Shown one piece after another: positions 49,817-59,357 of a stretch of 64,000 bases of DNA. Positions within the stretch are counted from its first letter, which is position 1; each line of letters opens with the position of its first letter. The translations under genes were made by a program, and so were the position numbers. This DNA comes from Bacillus sp. OV166 (lineage in GTDB: Bacteria > Bacillota > Bacilli > Bacillales > Cytobacillaceae), in assembly GCF_900177675.1 (NCBI RefSeq), contig NZ_FXWM01000001.1, positions 4,597,001-4,661,000 on the forward strand. Reading direction: 5' to 3'. The notes beneath the pieces are model-generated. The model searched no databases, had not been told where the DNA came from, and saw nothing but the letters and a program-made list of their open reading frames with translations.

Positions 49817-50782
49817 TCATAGCTCTTTTTTGAAATTACCTTGTAAAAATATTTCCATGAAATTGACGACAAATTTCTGTAAATCCGCTTCCATGCCAAT
49901 GTAATCAAGAGTATTAACCGGTTCTTTATCAGGTTTTGGTCGAAAATCAGCGATGCTTTTGCCTTTGGCATTACCAAATTCCTCCACTCTTACTCTTCTC
50001 GGGATATATTTTACGAAACCCGGTTCCGTTAATGCCATTAACGGGACCACATCATGTAGTGGTGCACCTTTAATTCCAGGCACATTCTTCTGATAGGCTT
50101 TATAGTAATAATCAAAGGCTGGTTTTAATAATGGTTTAAAGGGTGTCGGGCTATTTTTGCTGAGAAAGTCAATAATATCAGGAGTAATGAGTGCTTTATT
50201 CGTTATGTTTAGAGGAAAAAGATGAATATTATGAGCTTTTTCCATAACGGTATCTGCCGCAATTGGATCCACATAAAAATTCGCCTCAGCTTCAGCAGAA
50301 ATATTTCCAGGGACCAAAAAAGCCCCTCCCATAATATAAAATGAGTTTACTCCCTTTAATGCGTCATTCCCATATAAGATAAACATCAATGCTAACTCAG
50401 TCAATCTTCCGACAGAAACAATCACAAGGTTTCCTTTATATTGAGTAACAATTTCAAGAATTTTGTTAATATCATAAACTTTTACATTCTGGATCGTATC
50501 TGGCGGCTTGATTGGTCCTAATCCCTCTTTGCCATGTATCTCAGGGTAAAACACAATTGATTCACCTGATATTGGTCCTGCTGCACCTGCTATGATTGGA
50601 ATATCTTCTCTCCCACCTAAAGTTAACAGGTAGGCTGTATTCTTAACCGATTTTTCTTTCGGTGTATTTCCATAACCACTGACAATACCAACTAGGTTTA
50701 TTTTCGGATTAAGCAAGGCATACATGATGGCAAACGAATCATCGATACCAGGATCAGCAATCATGAGCACATTATAAGCCAT
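49817..50782 (-). CDS. Nucleoside hydrolase (IunH family)
   Basis: A 321-residue hydrolase that cleaves nucleosides to base and ribose. The calcium-binding N-terminus reads MIADPGIDDSFAIMYAL. SGYGNTPKEKSVKNTAYLL, VSVGRLTELALM, YIMGGAFLVPGNISAEAEAN and NFYVDPIAAD form the active site. APLHDVVPLMALTEP carries the C-terminal histidine-aspartate. The first motif has ADPG in place of the usual DxDPG, with the leading aspartate lost. GGAGGAGAGG precedes the ATG. Confidence 0.9.
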   Translation of the reverse strand: MAYNVLMIADPGIDDSFAIMYALLNPKINLVGIVSGYGNTPKEKSVKNTAYLLTLGGREDIPIIAGAAGPISGESIVFYPEIHGKEGLGPIKPPDTIQNVKVYDINKILEIVTQYKGNLVIVSVGRLTELALMFILYGNDALKGVNSFYIMGGAFLVPGNISAEAEANFYVDPIAADTVMEKAHNIHLFPLNITNKALITPDIIDFLSKNSPTPFKPLLKPAFDYYYKAYQKNVPGIKGAPLHDVVPLMALTEPGFVKYIPRRVRVEEFGNAKGKSIADFRPKPDKEPVNTLDYIGMEADLQKFVVNFMEIFLQGNFKKEL

Positions 50783-50852
50783 AGCCTCTCCTCCATTATT
50801 CCAATTTTCTATATTTATTAAAATTATGCAAAGAAAATGGTTGAAAGAACAT

Positions 50853-50883
50853 GAAAAACCGATCCGAGAGAATTCGAATCGGT
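50853..50883 (-). terminator. Terminator of ku
   Basis: On the minus strand ACCGAT...ATCGGT is followed by TTTTTC, with an inner GAATTC palindrome in the loop. Confidence 0.75.
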
Positions 50884-50902
50884 CGTTAGCAAATTTCTTA
50901 GA

Positions 50903-51733
50903 TTATGCTTCCTTTTTGACTCTTGTTGCTGCTTTCTTTCTAGGAGCTGCCGCTTTTTTGGGTTTTGTGCGATCAATTGATGCCTGTAATGCTGCCATTA
51001 AGTCAGTGACATTTGACGCTACTTCCTTCGTTGCGGCTGATACAGTTTCTTGTCCACTTCTTTTAGACTCAATCAATTCCAACAATGCAGTCCGATATTC
51101 ATCAGTGTATTTTTCCGGCTCAAAATCTGTTGTTAATTGATCAATCAGTAAGATAGCAGTGTCTAATTCTCTTTTCGTCACTTTGTCTTCTGAAGGTACA
51201 CTAGGTACATCACCGGCTTTACGAACTTCATCAGGATAATGAATTGTTTCCATGACTAAGACATTTTCATATACCCGTATAACGGCTAATTGCTCCTTTG
51301 ATCGAATGATGATTTTGGCAAGTCCAACTTTTTGAGACTCCATCAATGCCTTTCGAAGCAAGGAATAGGCTTTTCCGCCCCCCTCACTGGGAGACATATA
51401 GTAGCTTCTATCATAATAGATCGGATCAATTTGTTCCATTTTTACAAAATCAATAATTTCGACCGCTTTCTCTTCGTTTTCTTTTCTTAACTTTTCGAGT
51501 TCTTCATTATCAAGGACAACAAACTTCCCTTTTGTATATTCATATGCCTTAACGATATCCTCTGGCTTCACTTCTTCCTCACATACAGAACAAACTTTTT
51601 CATATTTAATCGGGGCATGACATTTGTTATGCAGGGTCCGGAGCTTTATATCTTTATCTTCTGTCGCCGTATGGAGCTTGATGGGAATGTTTACAAGTCC
51701 AAAGCTAATACTGCCCTTCCACATCGTATGCAT
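50903..51733 (-). CDS. ku: DNA end-binding protein Ku
   Basis: A 276-residue Ku homodimer subunit that binds broken DNA ends and recruits LigD in bacterial NHEJ. HTMWKGSISFGLVNIPIKL is the family start, then HAPIKYEKVCSVCEEEV (zinc-like cysteines), YYMSPSEGGGKAYSLLRKAL and VMETIHYPDEVR. The C-terminus is lysine- and alanine-rich (TKPKKAAAPRKKAATRVKKE), which aids DNA binding. ATG 51733 has GGAGA eight bases upstream. Divergent from ligD. Confidence 0.96.
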   Translation of the reverse strand: MHTMWKGSISFGLVNIPIKLHTATEDKDIKLRTLHNKCHAPIKYEKVCSVCEEEVKPEDIVKAYEYTKGKFVVLDNEELEKLRKENEEKAVEIIDFVKMEQIDPIYYDRSYYMSPSEGGGKAYSLLRKALMESQKVGLAKIIIRSKEQLAVIRVYENVLVMETIHYPDEVRKAGDVPSVPSEDKVTKRELDTAILLIDQLTTDFEPEKYTDEYRTALLELIESKRSGQETVSAATKEVASNVTDLMAALQASIDRTKPKKAAAPRKKAATRVKKEA

Positions 51734-51864
51734 CGTTAAATTCTCCAATCTTTTTGTTAATATTGTACGTCACCAAAACAATCACATTCCTAAAAACAAT
51801 TGGAAAAGGATGAAATCGACGATAATTAAACAAAATAAACTAAAAAAGAAGGGACATTATTACG

Positions 51865-53706
51865 ATGAAACCGATGCTGCCAAGTCTTACATTTGATCTA
51901 CCAGTTCATCCTGATTGGTTCTATGAAGTTAAATATGATGGATTTCGCGCTATTTTGGAATGGGATTCACAAGGAATTAAACTGACTAGCAGGAACGGAA
52001 AGTCACTTCTCTCCCAATTTCCAGAAATAAGGGAATTTTTGTTAAAACATGAAAAACAATTCAAACCCTACATACCTCTTCAATTAGATGGGGAGCTCGT
52101 TTCATTAGAAAACACGCATAAAGCTAATTTCTCAATGATTCAAGTCCGAGGCCGATTAAAATCGGAACGAAAAATTATAGAACAAGCTAGCAAGTCTCCA
52201 TGCCGCTTGATGATATTTGATGTGCTTGTGATGACCGGAAAAGCATTACATTCTCTTGTTTTCCATAAACGGAAGAAGGAACTCATCAAACTGTTTCAAA
52301 AAATCGGATTGGAATTGGAGGCTGACCCCTATGATGAACAATTACTTCAGCTTGTCCAGGCTCATGATGATTTTGATTTGTTATGGGAAAAAGTTGTTTT
52401 AAATGATGGGGAAGGAATTATTGCTAAACACAAGAATAGTCTATGGGAAGAAGGAAAACGTTCCTTACAATGGTTGAAATATAAAAATTGGAAATATGTA
52501 AGCTGTTTTATTAATGCTTATGATAAAACAAATGGTTATTTTTACATAAGTGTCTATAAGGAAAATAAGATCCATCCTATCGGCCAGGTACTTTTCGGCT
52601 TTAAACCGGAGGAAAAACAAGCTTTGCAACAGACAATTAAACAAAATATGCTCCGTGAAGATGCACAAATGATTATTGTTGAACCTGCCATTTGTATAGA
52701 AGTAAAATATTTAGAACTCTATGAAAATCAGCTGCGTGAGCCCCATTTTGATAGGTTTCGCTTTGATTTAGAACCATCCTTATGTACATACGATCGTTTT
52801 ATTTTTGCACAAAAGAACCTGCCAGAAGACTTAGATATTACCCATCCTGATAAACCTCTTTGGGAAAAACTTTCCATACGGAAAGCCGATTATATCCTGT
52901 ACTTACGAGAAATATCACCGTATATGCTGCCTTTATTAAAAGACCGCTTATTAACAGTCATCCGCTTTCCACACGGGATGTTCGGAGAAGCATTCTATCA
53001 AAAAAACTGTCCAGATTATGCGCCTGAATTTGTGCAGACACATTCAGCCGAGGGGATTGACTATATTCTTTGCAATAATCTTAAAACACTCGTTTGGCTT
53101 GGTAACCAATTAGCGATTGAGTTTCACGTGCCATTTCAAACCATTCATAGCAAGGGACCCAGTGAAATTGTCTTTGACTTAGACCCGCCTTCCATCGGCC
53201 ACTTTCAATTGGCGATAAAAGCAGCACTTCTAATCAAAGGAGTCCTCGATCAATTAAATTTAATAGGTTTTATTAAAACCTCTGGGAACAAGGGGCTGCA
53301 AATCTACATCCCGCTACCCGAAAATGAATATTCTTACGATGAAACCAGGTTATTTACAAGCTTTGTCGCTGAGTATTTAATTTCCAAGGATCCTGACTCC
53401 TTCACGATTGAGAGGATGAAAAAAAAGCGGGGGAACAGGCTATACGTTGACTATGTGCAACATAGCGAAGGAAAAACGATTGTTGCACCCTATTCGATGC
53501 GAGGAAACGAACATGCAGGTGTTGCCACCCCCCTTTATTGGGAGGAAGTAAATGAAAAGCTCGAGCTAGTATCGTTTAACATGGAAAATGCGATCAAGCG
53601 AATTCGCCAGCAAGGTGATCCCTTTTCAAATTACTTTCAAACAAAATCAATCCAGGCGTTTGCACCTGTCTTAGAGATCCTAAAAAAAGGCACAAAAAAA
53701 GGATAG
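51865..53706 (+). CDS. ligD: ATP-dependent DNA ligase LigD (ligase-polymerase)
   Basis: A 613-residue two-domain NHEJ enzyme. The N-terminal ligase has its adenylated lysine in FYEVKYDGFRA (K23), with LDGELV, DGEGIIAK and QWLKYKN. The C-terminal primase-polymerase domain runs from about residue 325: RFPHGMFGEAFYQKNCP, IVFDLDPPS, and KTSGNKGLQIYIPL. As in Bacillus YkoU there is no phosphoesterase domain. The start lies 131 bp from ku, in divergent orientation. In B. subtilis these genes are sigma-G controlled; no convincing sigma-G site is seen here. Confidence 0.96.
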   Translation: MKPMLPSLTFDLPVHPDWFYEVKYDGFRAILEWDSQGIKLTSRNGKSLLSQFPEIREFLLKHEKQFKPYIPLQLDGELVSLENTHKANFSMIQVRGRLKSERKIIEQASKSPCRLMIFDVLVMTGKALHSLVFHKRKKELIKLFQKIGLELEADPYDEQLLQLVQAHDDFDLLWEKVVLNDGEGIIAKHKNSLWEEGKRSLQWLKYKNWKYVSCFINAYDKTNGYFYISVYKENKIHPIGQVLFGFKPEEKQALQQTIKQNMLREDAQMIIVEPAICIEVKYLELYENQLREPHFDRFRFDLEPSLCTYDRFIFAQKNLPEDLDITHPDKPLWEKLSIRKADYILYLREISPYMLPLLKDRLLTVIRFPHGMFGEAFYQKNCPDYAPEFVQTHSAEGIDYILCNNLKTLVWLGNQLAIEFHVPFQTIHSKGPSEIVFDLDPPSIGHFQLAIKAALLIKGVLDQLNLIGFIKTSGNKGLQIYIPLPENEYSYDETRLFTSFVAEYLISKDPDSFTIERMKKKRGNRLYVDYVQHSEGKTIVAPYSMRGNEHAGVATPLYWEEVNEKLELVSFNMENAIKRIRQQGDPFSNYFQTKSIQAFAPVLEILKKGTKKG

Positions 53707-53723
53707 GAGGGCCCTATCCTTTT
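53697..53723. terminator. Shared terminator of ligD and dapF
   Basis: AAAAGGATAGG-AGGGC-CCTATCCTTTT overlaps both stop codons of convergent genes. Confidence 0.85.
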
Positions 53724-54697
53724 ATACCGTCTTCGAGATACCTTTTTGCTTCTGATTGTAACTTCTCATAAGAAGTCTGTTCCATCAATTCCGATTTCGA
53801 AGTGACAGTAAACGCTCTTTGCTCGAGATCAACATTGACTGTCGCATTATAAAGATAGGTAGCATTTCCGATCAAGTCAATTGTGTATTTCCCCTCGCTT
53901 TCGTGGACTACACACTGGACTCTTCCACCATTATTATAGACATTAACAACTTTTTCGAACTCATTTAATTCTTGTAAACAAGTGACTAGCGTGGAGGCAG
54001 ACATTGCAGTACCACAGGCATTCGTAAAACCAACACCACGTTCAAAGGTTCTGACATAAATTGAACCAGGTTGCAAGTGTTTAACAAAACTTACATTGAC
54101 GCCGTCAGGAAACAAATTATTGGGACCATTCACCTTTTCACTAAGTTGTTTTTGGAGGTCACCTTTGAGCTGTTCCGCTTCAACAATGGCGATTAAATGC
54201 GGATTCGGTACTGCAAGAGCTGTGAACCTTAAATCCCCTGAAAGTTTTTCAATTCTTTCATTGTAAAGAGTTGGTTTATTTAAATTTAATGGGAGGGCTT
54301 TTAATTCAAACAGCACCGGTGAAATTTCCACTTGGTAGGTGTGGATATCTTGTAAAAGGTCGTTTTGTTTGCTTACCTTCAGATTGGCTTTCATCGTTTC
54401 GATCACAGCGCTATTTCGCCCTAGATGTTCGCAAACATATCTAGCCACAAGACGCAGTCCATTTCCACACATTGAAGCTTCTGACCCGTCAGAGTTAAAT
54501 ACACGCATTCTACCATCTGCGTTTTCGCTTTGCATAACGAAAAGAATCCCATCAGCACCCAAATCGGATTGACGGTTACATAATAACTTTGCGAGGTCCG
54601 CTCGTTCACTTTCCGTAAAAGCATATCCATTCGATTTTTCGTCGATTATTAGAAAGTCATTTCCCGAACCATGGCCTTTAATTAAATTGATTTGCAT
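53714..54697 (-). CDS. dapF: Diaminopimelate epimerase
   Basis: A 327-residue PLP-independent racemase that makes meso-DAP for peptidoglycan and lysine. The two catalytic cysteines lie in EASMCGNGLRLVARY and TNACGTAMSASTL; KGHGSGNDFLIID opens the protein. It is longer than the usual 280 residues because of a C-terminal extension of about 30 residues (VTSKSELMEQTSYEKLQ...). It stands alone rather than in a dap operon. Confidence 0.94.
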   Translation of the reverse strand: MQINLIKGHGSGNDFLIIDEKSNGYAFTESERADLAKLLCNRQSDLGADGILFVMQSENADGRMRVFNSDGSEASMCGNGLRLVARYVCEHLGRNSAVIETMKANLKVSKQNDLLQDIHTYQVEISPVLFELKALPLNLNKPTLYNERIEKLSGDLRFTALAVPNPHLIAIVEAEQLKGDLQKQLSEKVNGPNNLFPDGVNVSFVKHLQPGSIYVRTFERGVGFTNACGTAMSASTLVTCLQELNEFEKVVNVYNNGGRVQCVVHESEGKYTIDLIGNATYLYNATVNVDLEQRAFTVTSKSELMEQTSYEKLQSEAKRYLEDGIKG

Positions 54698-54776
54698 CGT
54701 AAAACCCCCACAAAATTGATAAACATGTTTTATTTATCATATCACTCAATGTTCATGAGGGAAACTGTCGGTACTT

Positions 54777-55553
54777 CTATCTTTCGATAAAATATTCGTT
54801 AACAATAAATGACATTCGGAGAAGCTTGTCCTCCTCTGATAAAGTCTCCCTTAGTGAGAGGACTGGTGTATTAGGTTCTGGAAACAGTGGACTCCATTCA
54901 ACCGGCATCCATCCCCTGCGAAGCCGTCCGTCCGGAAGGTCATTTTTGTTTATTACTTGCTCATCCATAAAAGTAGATGACCCTTCTACAGCACCAATAA
55001 ACCTGCCCTTCGAATCTAGTAATTCCTTCTTTTTTGTTCTCCAATCTAGTTTCCTTTTTTCAAAGCAGCCTAAATAATGCCTTTTATGGTCAAATACCTC
55101 AATCTTTTTGCCAGTAACCTTAAAATATCCGATGGCCTCGCTATCCAAATTATAGAGAGCATAAATTTTCGAAATCCTAAGCTTCTTTAAGCCCTGGTTA
55201 TGAAACCTTTTAATCATCCCCGCTAGATGCCCGTCAGGAAAATAGAGTAGCAGGCGTGGGGAGTTTGTGTTCAGAAATAAGACAAGTAAATGTTGTGTTT
55301 CAAATAAAGACTCCCTAATGCGCTTTGAATTTGCCATATTTCTGTCAATGGATATCGACTGCCTAATTCTAAAAAGATAGATTTGAAAACAAATCAAGCT
55401 ATAAATCAGGAAAGGTATAGTTAAGATCATTATTTCTTTGTTTTTAATAATAGAAAGATTGCCAGCAACTATCATAACAGCTGGAATCAGAGCAGCAATA
55501 CTACCATTTAAGTTCAAATGAGCCGTATCCCGGTAATATTCATTTATTTTCAT
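54777..55553 (-). CDS. Membrane protein of unknown function
   Basis: A 258-residue protein. Two adjacent helices (about residues 18-34 and 42-60) are followed by a soluble domain of about 190 residues. The domain has repeated strand-turn units such as IGYFKVTGKKIEVFDHKRHY, then RKLDWRTKKKELLDSKGRFI, which could be a beta-barrel of the tubby/LURP kind, a guess from pattern only. No conserved catalytic motif is seen. It stands alone between dapF and the ABC genes. Confidence 0.7.
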   Translation of the reverse strand: MKINEYYRDTAHLNLNGSIAALIPAVMIVAGNLSIIKNKEIMILTIPFLIYSLICFQIYLFRIRQSISIDRNMANSKRIRESLFETQHLLVLFLNTNSPRLLLYFPDGHLAGMIKRFHNQGLKKLRISKIYALYNLDSEAIGYFKVTGKKIEVFDHKRHYLGCFEKRKLDWRTKKKELLDSKGRFIGAVEGSSTFMDEQVINKNDLPDGRLRRGWMPVEWSPLFPEPNTPVLSLRETLSEEDKLLRMSFIVNEYFIER

Positions 55554-55661
55554 CTAGAAAACTCCTTATCAATTCCTCTAGTCTTAGTTTATTTACTATT
55601 CGACTAAAAAATGATAGGAGATTTCGATTAAAGAACAAAAAGAAGGGATGATATGACTTTG

Positions 55662-56441
55662 TTAAGAGGCTAGCTCTTTTTTTCTAAAAATAACTACACT
55701 AAACCCTAGGAGGACTATGATGCATGCGAATGCAATTAGACTAGTCGAGAGTGCCTGTTCAGGAACTGTCTTTGACAATAGCACCTCGTTTGCATAGCTG
55801 GTTAATTGGGCTGGGCTCCATTCCAGCCAAGTAGAAAACGTACTGCTGATTATATTGAATATAATAACGATAGCTATAGATAGAAATCCGGCAATTCCTG
55901 GGGTCATAAGTGAAGCACTGAAAAAGACCGTTAATGTTAAAACCACAGTAAGCCAAAGTCCATATAGAAGTAATGATTGGATAAGGTCTCCTGCCGGTAT
56001 CCAGGCAAATAAAATTCCCGTATAATACCAAGTTGCAATGGAGCCAATAAAAAGAGAGAACCACAATAATAAAATGCCACCAGCCCACTTAGCTGTAACA
56101 AAGGATAAATAAGAAACAGGTTTTACTAAAATCATTGCAGCAACCCCGCTTTTTCTTTCAGCAGCAATGATTCCCATTGTTGATAGGACGATAATTAATA
56201 CACCTAGTGATGAATATTGACTTAGAGCTTGTATGAACACCTCAGCTGCACTTGGCGGGGGAATATCAATAACAGCTCCTTCTGGCAAGTCGCCAAATGA
56301 TTTTATTATTTGCGGAGTATAATATGTTGTTATTGGTTTTGACACCCCTAATAATATAAAGGTAATCGGTACCCAAATCCATTTGAAATTCCTCCACATT
56401 TCTAATATTTCTTTTTGGAACAATGTCAGCCACTGGCTCAT
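55662..56441 (-). CDS. yxlG: ABC-2 type permease (YxlG-like)
   Basis: A 259-residue membrane protein with six helices and a large first loop. SQWLTLFQKEILEMWRNFKW is a typical cytosolic start, and IIAAERKSGVAAMILVKPVS is the ABC-2 coupling motif. It overlaps the ATPase gene by 4 bp. In B. subtilis the yxlEFG genes lie in the sigY operon; here no sigma or anti-sigma gene is present. Confidence 0.85.
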   Translation of the reverse strand: MSQWLTLFQKEILEMWRNFKWIWVPITFILLGVSKPITTYYTPQIIKSFGDLPEGAVIDIPPPSAAEVFIQALSQYSSLGVLIIVLSTMGIIAAERKSGVAAMILVKPVSYLSFVTAKWAGGILLLWFSLFIGSIATWYYTGILFAWIPAGDLIQSLLLYGLWLTVVLTLTVFFSASLMTPGIAGFLSIAIVIIFNIISSTFSTWLEWSPAQLTSYANEVLLSKTVPEQALSTSLIAFACIIVLLGFSVVIFRKKELAS

Positions 56442-57346
56442 TTCCCCACCACCATCATAAACACATCTTCAAGGGTCATACTGCTTATTTCAAATCTTTC
56501 TAGGGGCATGTTTTGTTCCGAAATCAACCTCAGAAATGCCTGTCTTGCAAGTACGACGTTCGATACAAAAACACTAACCCTATTCCCTTCTACATTTGTG
56601 GAGAGAGTAAGTTCATGATTAGAAAATATGTCAGCAAACTCTCCAGACTTTCCTTTAAAAAACAAATCGATTTTTGGCTGTTGATGTCGTTCCCGAAGCT
56701 CTTCCATTGTTCCTGATTCCACAATTTTTCCATTATGCAAGAATAAAATCTCATCACATACTTCTTCCGCATCATTGAGAATATGGGTGGAGAATAGAAT
56801 AGTGGTTTCCTCTTTTAACCCCTCAAGCAGATCCAATACTTCTCTTCTTCCGATCGGGTCCAAAGCAGAAACGGGCTCATCAAGCATAATAAGCTGCGGA
56901 CGATGAATAAGGGCTTGGGCAATTCCTAGGCGCTGTTTCATCCCGCCTGAATATTTTGCTACCCTTCGATTTTTAGCATCCAATATTCCTACCAATCTTA
57001 AAAGCTCTAAGGAACGCTCCTTCGCTTCCTTACGACCCAAACCAGCTAATCTGCCTGCATAGGCCAAAAATTCAAGTCCCGACATCCATTCGTAAAACAC
57101 TGGAAATTGCGGGAGGTATCCGATTAATCTGCGGATGTCCTCTCCTTTTTTTGCATCAGTAAAAATGATCGTCCCTTCCGTCGGTTCCATTAGACCAGAA
57201 AGCATCTTTAACGTGGTTGTCTTCCCTGCCCCATTCGGACCTAAAAGAGCGATGCATTTCCCTTTTCTTAATTGAAAATCAATCCCTTTAATCACTTCCG
57301 TCCCTTGAAAGCTCTTTTTTAAATGATTAATTTCGATAAGAGACAT
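56438..57346 (-). CDS. yxlF: ABC transporter ATP-binding protein (YxlF-like)
   Basis: A 302-residue ABC ATPase of the drug/lantibiotic-export type. Walker A is GPNGAGKTTTLKMLSG, the Q-loop LPQFPVFYEWMSGLEFLAYA, the signature YSGGMKQRLGIAQAL, Walker B LIMLDEPVSALDPIGR and the H-loop FSTHIL. The C-terminal 80 residues are a family extension. Stop and start codons overlap its neighbours on both sides. Confidence 0.92.
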   Translation of the reverse strand: MSLIEINHLKKSFQGTEVIKGIDFQLRKGKCIALLGPNGAGKTTTLKMLSGLMEPTEGTIIFTDAKKGEDIRRLIGYLPQFPVFYEWMSGLEFLAYAGRLAGLGRKEAKERSLELLRLVGILDAKNRRVAKYSGGMKQRLGIAQALIHRPQLIMLDEPVSALDPIGRREVLDLLEGLKEETTILFSTHILNDAEEVCDEILFLHNGKIVESGTMEELRERHQQPKIDLFFKGKSGEFADIFSNHELTLSTNVEGNRVSVFVSNVVLARQAFLRLISEQNMPLERFEISSMTLEDVFMMVVGK

Positions 57347-57543
57347 CAGTTACTCTTCCTTCCAATCACGAAATAAAGAATTGGTCCAATAATGTTAATG
57401 AATAATATAATGAGTGCCCATAACCATTTTGGCCCATTTGTATTTTCGATTCGTACTAAATCAATAATCGCTACGATTATTAATATTAGTTGAATTATAA
57501 GGATTGGAGCTATTATAGGTAGATTATTTACCAGCGCATCCAT
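57346..57543 (-). CDS. yxlE: Small PLDc_N-domain membrane protein (YxlE-like)
   Basis: A 65-residue protein with two hydrophobic helices (IIAPILIIQLILIIVAIIDL and WALIILFINIIGPILYFVIG), the PLDc N-terminal fold without any phospholipase domain. It overlaps yxlF by one base. In B. subtilis YxlE belongs to the set that restrains SigY; that role cannot hold in the same way here. Confidence 0.82.
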   Translation of the reverse strand: MDALVNNLPIIAPILIIQLILIIVAIIDLVRIENTNGPKWLWALIILFINIIGPILYFVIGRKSN

Positions 57544-57606
57544 GAACTTCCCTCCCTTGGTTTCTTCTAAATTACTTTATTTAACATTTATCCCAAAAAA
57601 CCCTTT

Positions 57607-57633
57607 ATAACCCGACAAATTTTTTGCCGGGTT
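57607..57633 (-). terminator. Terminator of the DUF4870-like gene
   Basis: AACCCGACAAA-TTT-TTTGCCGGGTT, with one mismatch, lies just past the stop. Confidence 0.75.
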
Positions 57634-57645
57634 TATTTCTCAAGA

Positions 57646-57969
57646 TTATTTAATTAGCCTAAAAATTAAAGGAAATCGATATTCATTTCCTTCAAAGGCT
57701 TTGATTGCTGCAATAATGGTGAATACAAAGAGCATTACGCCTAATATCGCTAGTGCTACAAAACCAATTAAGATGAGTGTTAATAATCCGCTAACAAAAA
57801 AGTAAACTGTATAGGAAATCAAAAAGTTAAAATATTCCCTGCCGTGATAATCAATGAATGATGACTCATCCTTTTTTATTAACCAGATAACTAGCGGTGC
57901 GATAACTGGGAAAAATATACTTAACACATAAATACCAGCAGCAAACAACCTTTCATCTTGATTAACCAT
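57646..57969 (-). CDS. DUF4870 (Tic20-like) membrane protein
   Basis: A 107-residue protein with three helices. The core FFPVIAPLVIWLIKKDESSF, then YHGREYFNFLISYTVYF, is diagnostic of the DUF4870 family, whose function is unknown. Single gene with its own terminator. Confidence 0.85.
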   Translation of the reverse strand: MVNQDERLFAAGIYVLSIFFPVIAPLVIWLIKKDESSFIDYHGREYFNFLISYTVYFFVSGLLTLILIGFVALAILGVMLFVFTIIAAIKAFEGNEYRFPLIFRLIK

Positions 57970-58139
57970 TTTCTATTCCCCCATTGGAATATATTTTTTA
58001 CATTCATTAATATTTACGGCAGTGCTTTTAAAAGGTTTCGTTATCTTTAAAAAAGTTTATGGGGTCAAACTTCTCCCTAGGCACGTAAATTGGTAAAATT
58101 GATAAAATAACTATTATCAACGTGCAGAAAGGTTTTATT

Positions 58140-59267
58140 ATGACAAAAATACTTTTAAAAAACGCAACGGTATATCCAATTTCATCAGAACCAATCCATC
58201 ACTGTGATGTCCTAATTGAAGCAGGGAAAATTAAAAAATTAGGCAAAAATTTAACGACAGACTTAAAAGTAAAAATAATCGATTGTGAGGATTTATTTCT
58301 TTTACCGGGCTTTATTGATGTTCATACTCACTTAGGTCTTTATGATGAAGGAACGGGCTGGGCTGGGAATGATGCAAATGAAACAGTCGAAGCCCTCACG
58401 CCCCATATTCGGGCAATTGATGGTGTTTATCCATTGGACCCAGCGTTCTCTGATGCCGTCAAAAGCGGCATTACAACTGTCCATGTCATGCCGGGAAGCG
58501 CCAACGTCATTGGCGGAACAACTTCAGTCATTAAAACTACTGGTAAAAATATAAAAAAAATGATTATTCAAGAAGTTTCAGGCTTAAAAATAGCCCTAGG
58601 GGAAAATCCAAAAAGAATTCATAGCCATGGGAATAATGATTCCATTACACGGATGGGGATTATGGGGATGCTAAGAGAAGCCTTCTACAAAGCCATCCAT
58701 GCGGATAATCCCGAGGAGCCTAGAATTACTCCTATCGTGAAGGCCTTAAAAAGAGAAATTCCCGTAAGAATTCATGCTCATCGTGCGGACGATATTATTT
58801 CAGCGCTTCGTTTTGCAGAAGAGTTTAATCTGGATTTACGTATTGAGCACTGTACTGAAGGGCATTTAATAGCCAGTGAATTATCTGGAATGGGTTTAAA
58901 GGTTTCTGTAGGACCTACATTGACACGAAGATCCAAGGTAGAATTAAAAAATAAAACGTGGAAAACCTATCAAGAACTGACGAATCATGGTGTTGAAGTA
59001 TCAATTATTACCGACCATCCTTATACACCAATTCAATACTTGAATATTTGTGCGAGCCTTGCTGTTCGAGAAGGATTATCCGAGCAAAAAGCACTAGAAG
59101 GAATCACCATATTACCAGCCAAAAATTTAAAAATAGACAATACCGTCGGAAGTATCCAAGAGGGTAAGGATGCAGATTTAGTGCTTTGGAGCCATCACCC
59201 ATTCCATTACTTAGCAAAGCCAAAGTGGACGATGATTGGCGGTGAAATGATCTATCAAGAAAGATAG
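58140..59267 (+). CDS. Metal-dependent amidohydrolase (imidazolonepropionase-like)
   Basis: A 375-residue amidohydrolase. The first metal motif is LLPGFIDVHTHLGLYDEG. VHVMPGSANVIGGTTSVIKT, IHAHRADDIISALRF, LRIEHCTEGHLI and IITDHPYTP supply the remaining histidines and the aspartate. EGKDADLVLWSHHPFHY closes the N/C beta-sandwich. The group includes imidazolonepropionase-related and prolidase-like enzymes; substrate unknown. ATG 58140 has AGAAAGG upstream. It ends at 59267 without an evident terminator. Confidence 0.87.
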   Translation: MTKILLKNATVYPISSEPIHHCDVLIEAGKIKKLGKNLTTDLKVKIIDCEDLFLLPGFIDVHTHLGLYDEGTGWAGNDANETVEALTPHIRAIDGVYPLDPAFSDAVKSGITTVHVMPGSANVIGGTTSVIKTTGKNIKKMIIQEVSGLKIALGENPKRIHSHGNNDSITRMGIMGMLREAFYKAIHADNPEEPRITPIVKALKREIPVRIHAHRADDIISALRFAEEFNLDLRIEHCTEGHLIASELSGMGLKVSVGPTLTRRSKVELKNKTWKTYQELTNHGVEVSIITDHPYTPIQYLNICASLAVREGLSEQKALEGITILPAKNLKIDNTVGSIQEGKDADLVLWSHHPFHYLAKPKWTMIGGEMIYQER

Positions 59268-59357
59268 ATTAATGTTGAAAATTGGTAAAAAATATTATCG
59301 AAAAATACACAAAAAACCTATTTATTTTTTGGCTTTTTTCTTGTATTATACTCTAAG

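Noticed and set aside
51734..51864. Sigma-G promoter between ku and ligD
   Set aside because: GGAATG and CAATATTA on the minus strand are at a fitting distance, but match the sigma-G consensus too poorly to call.
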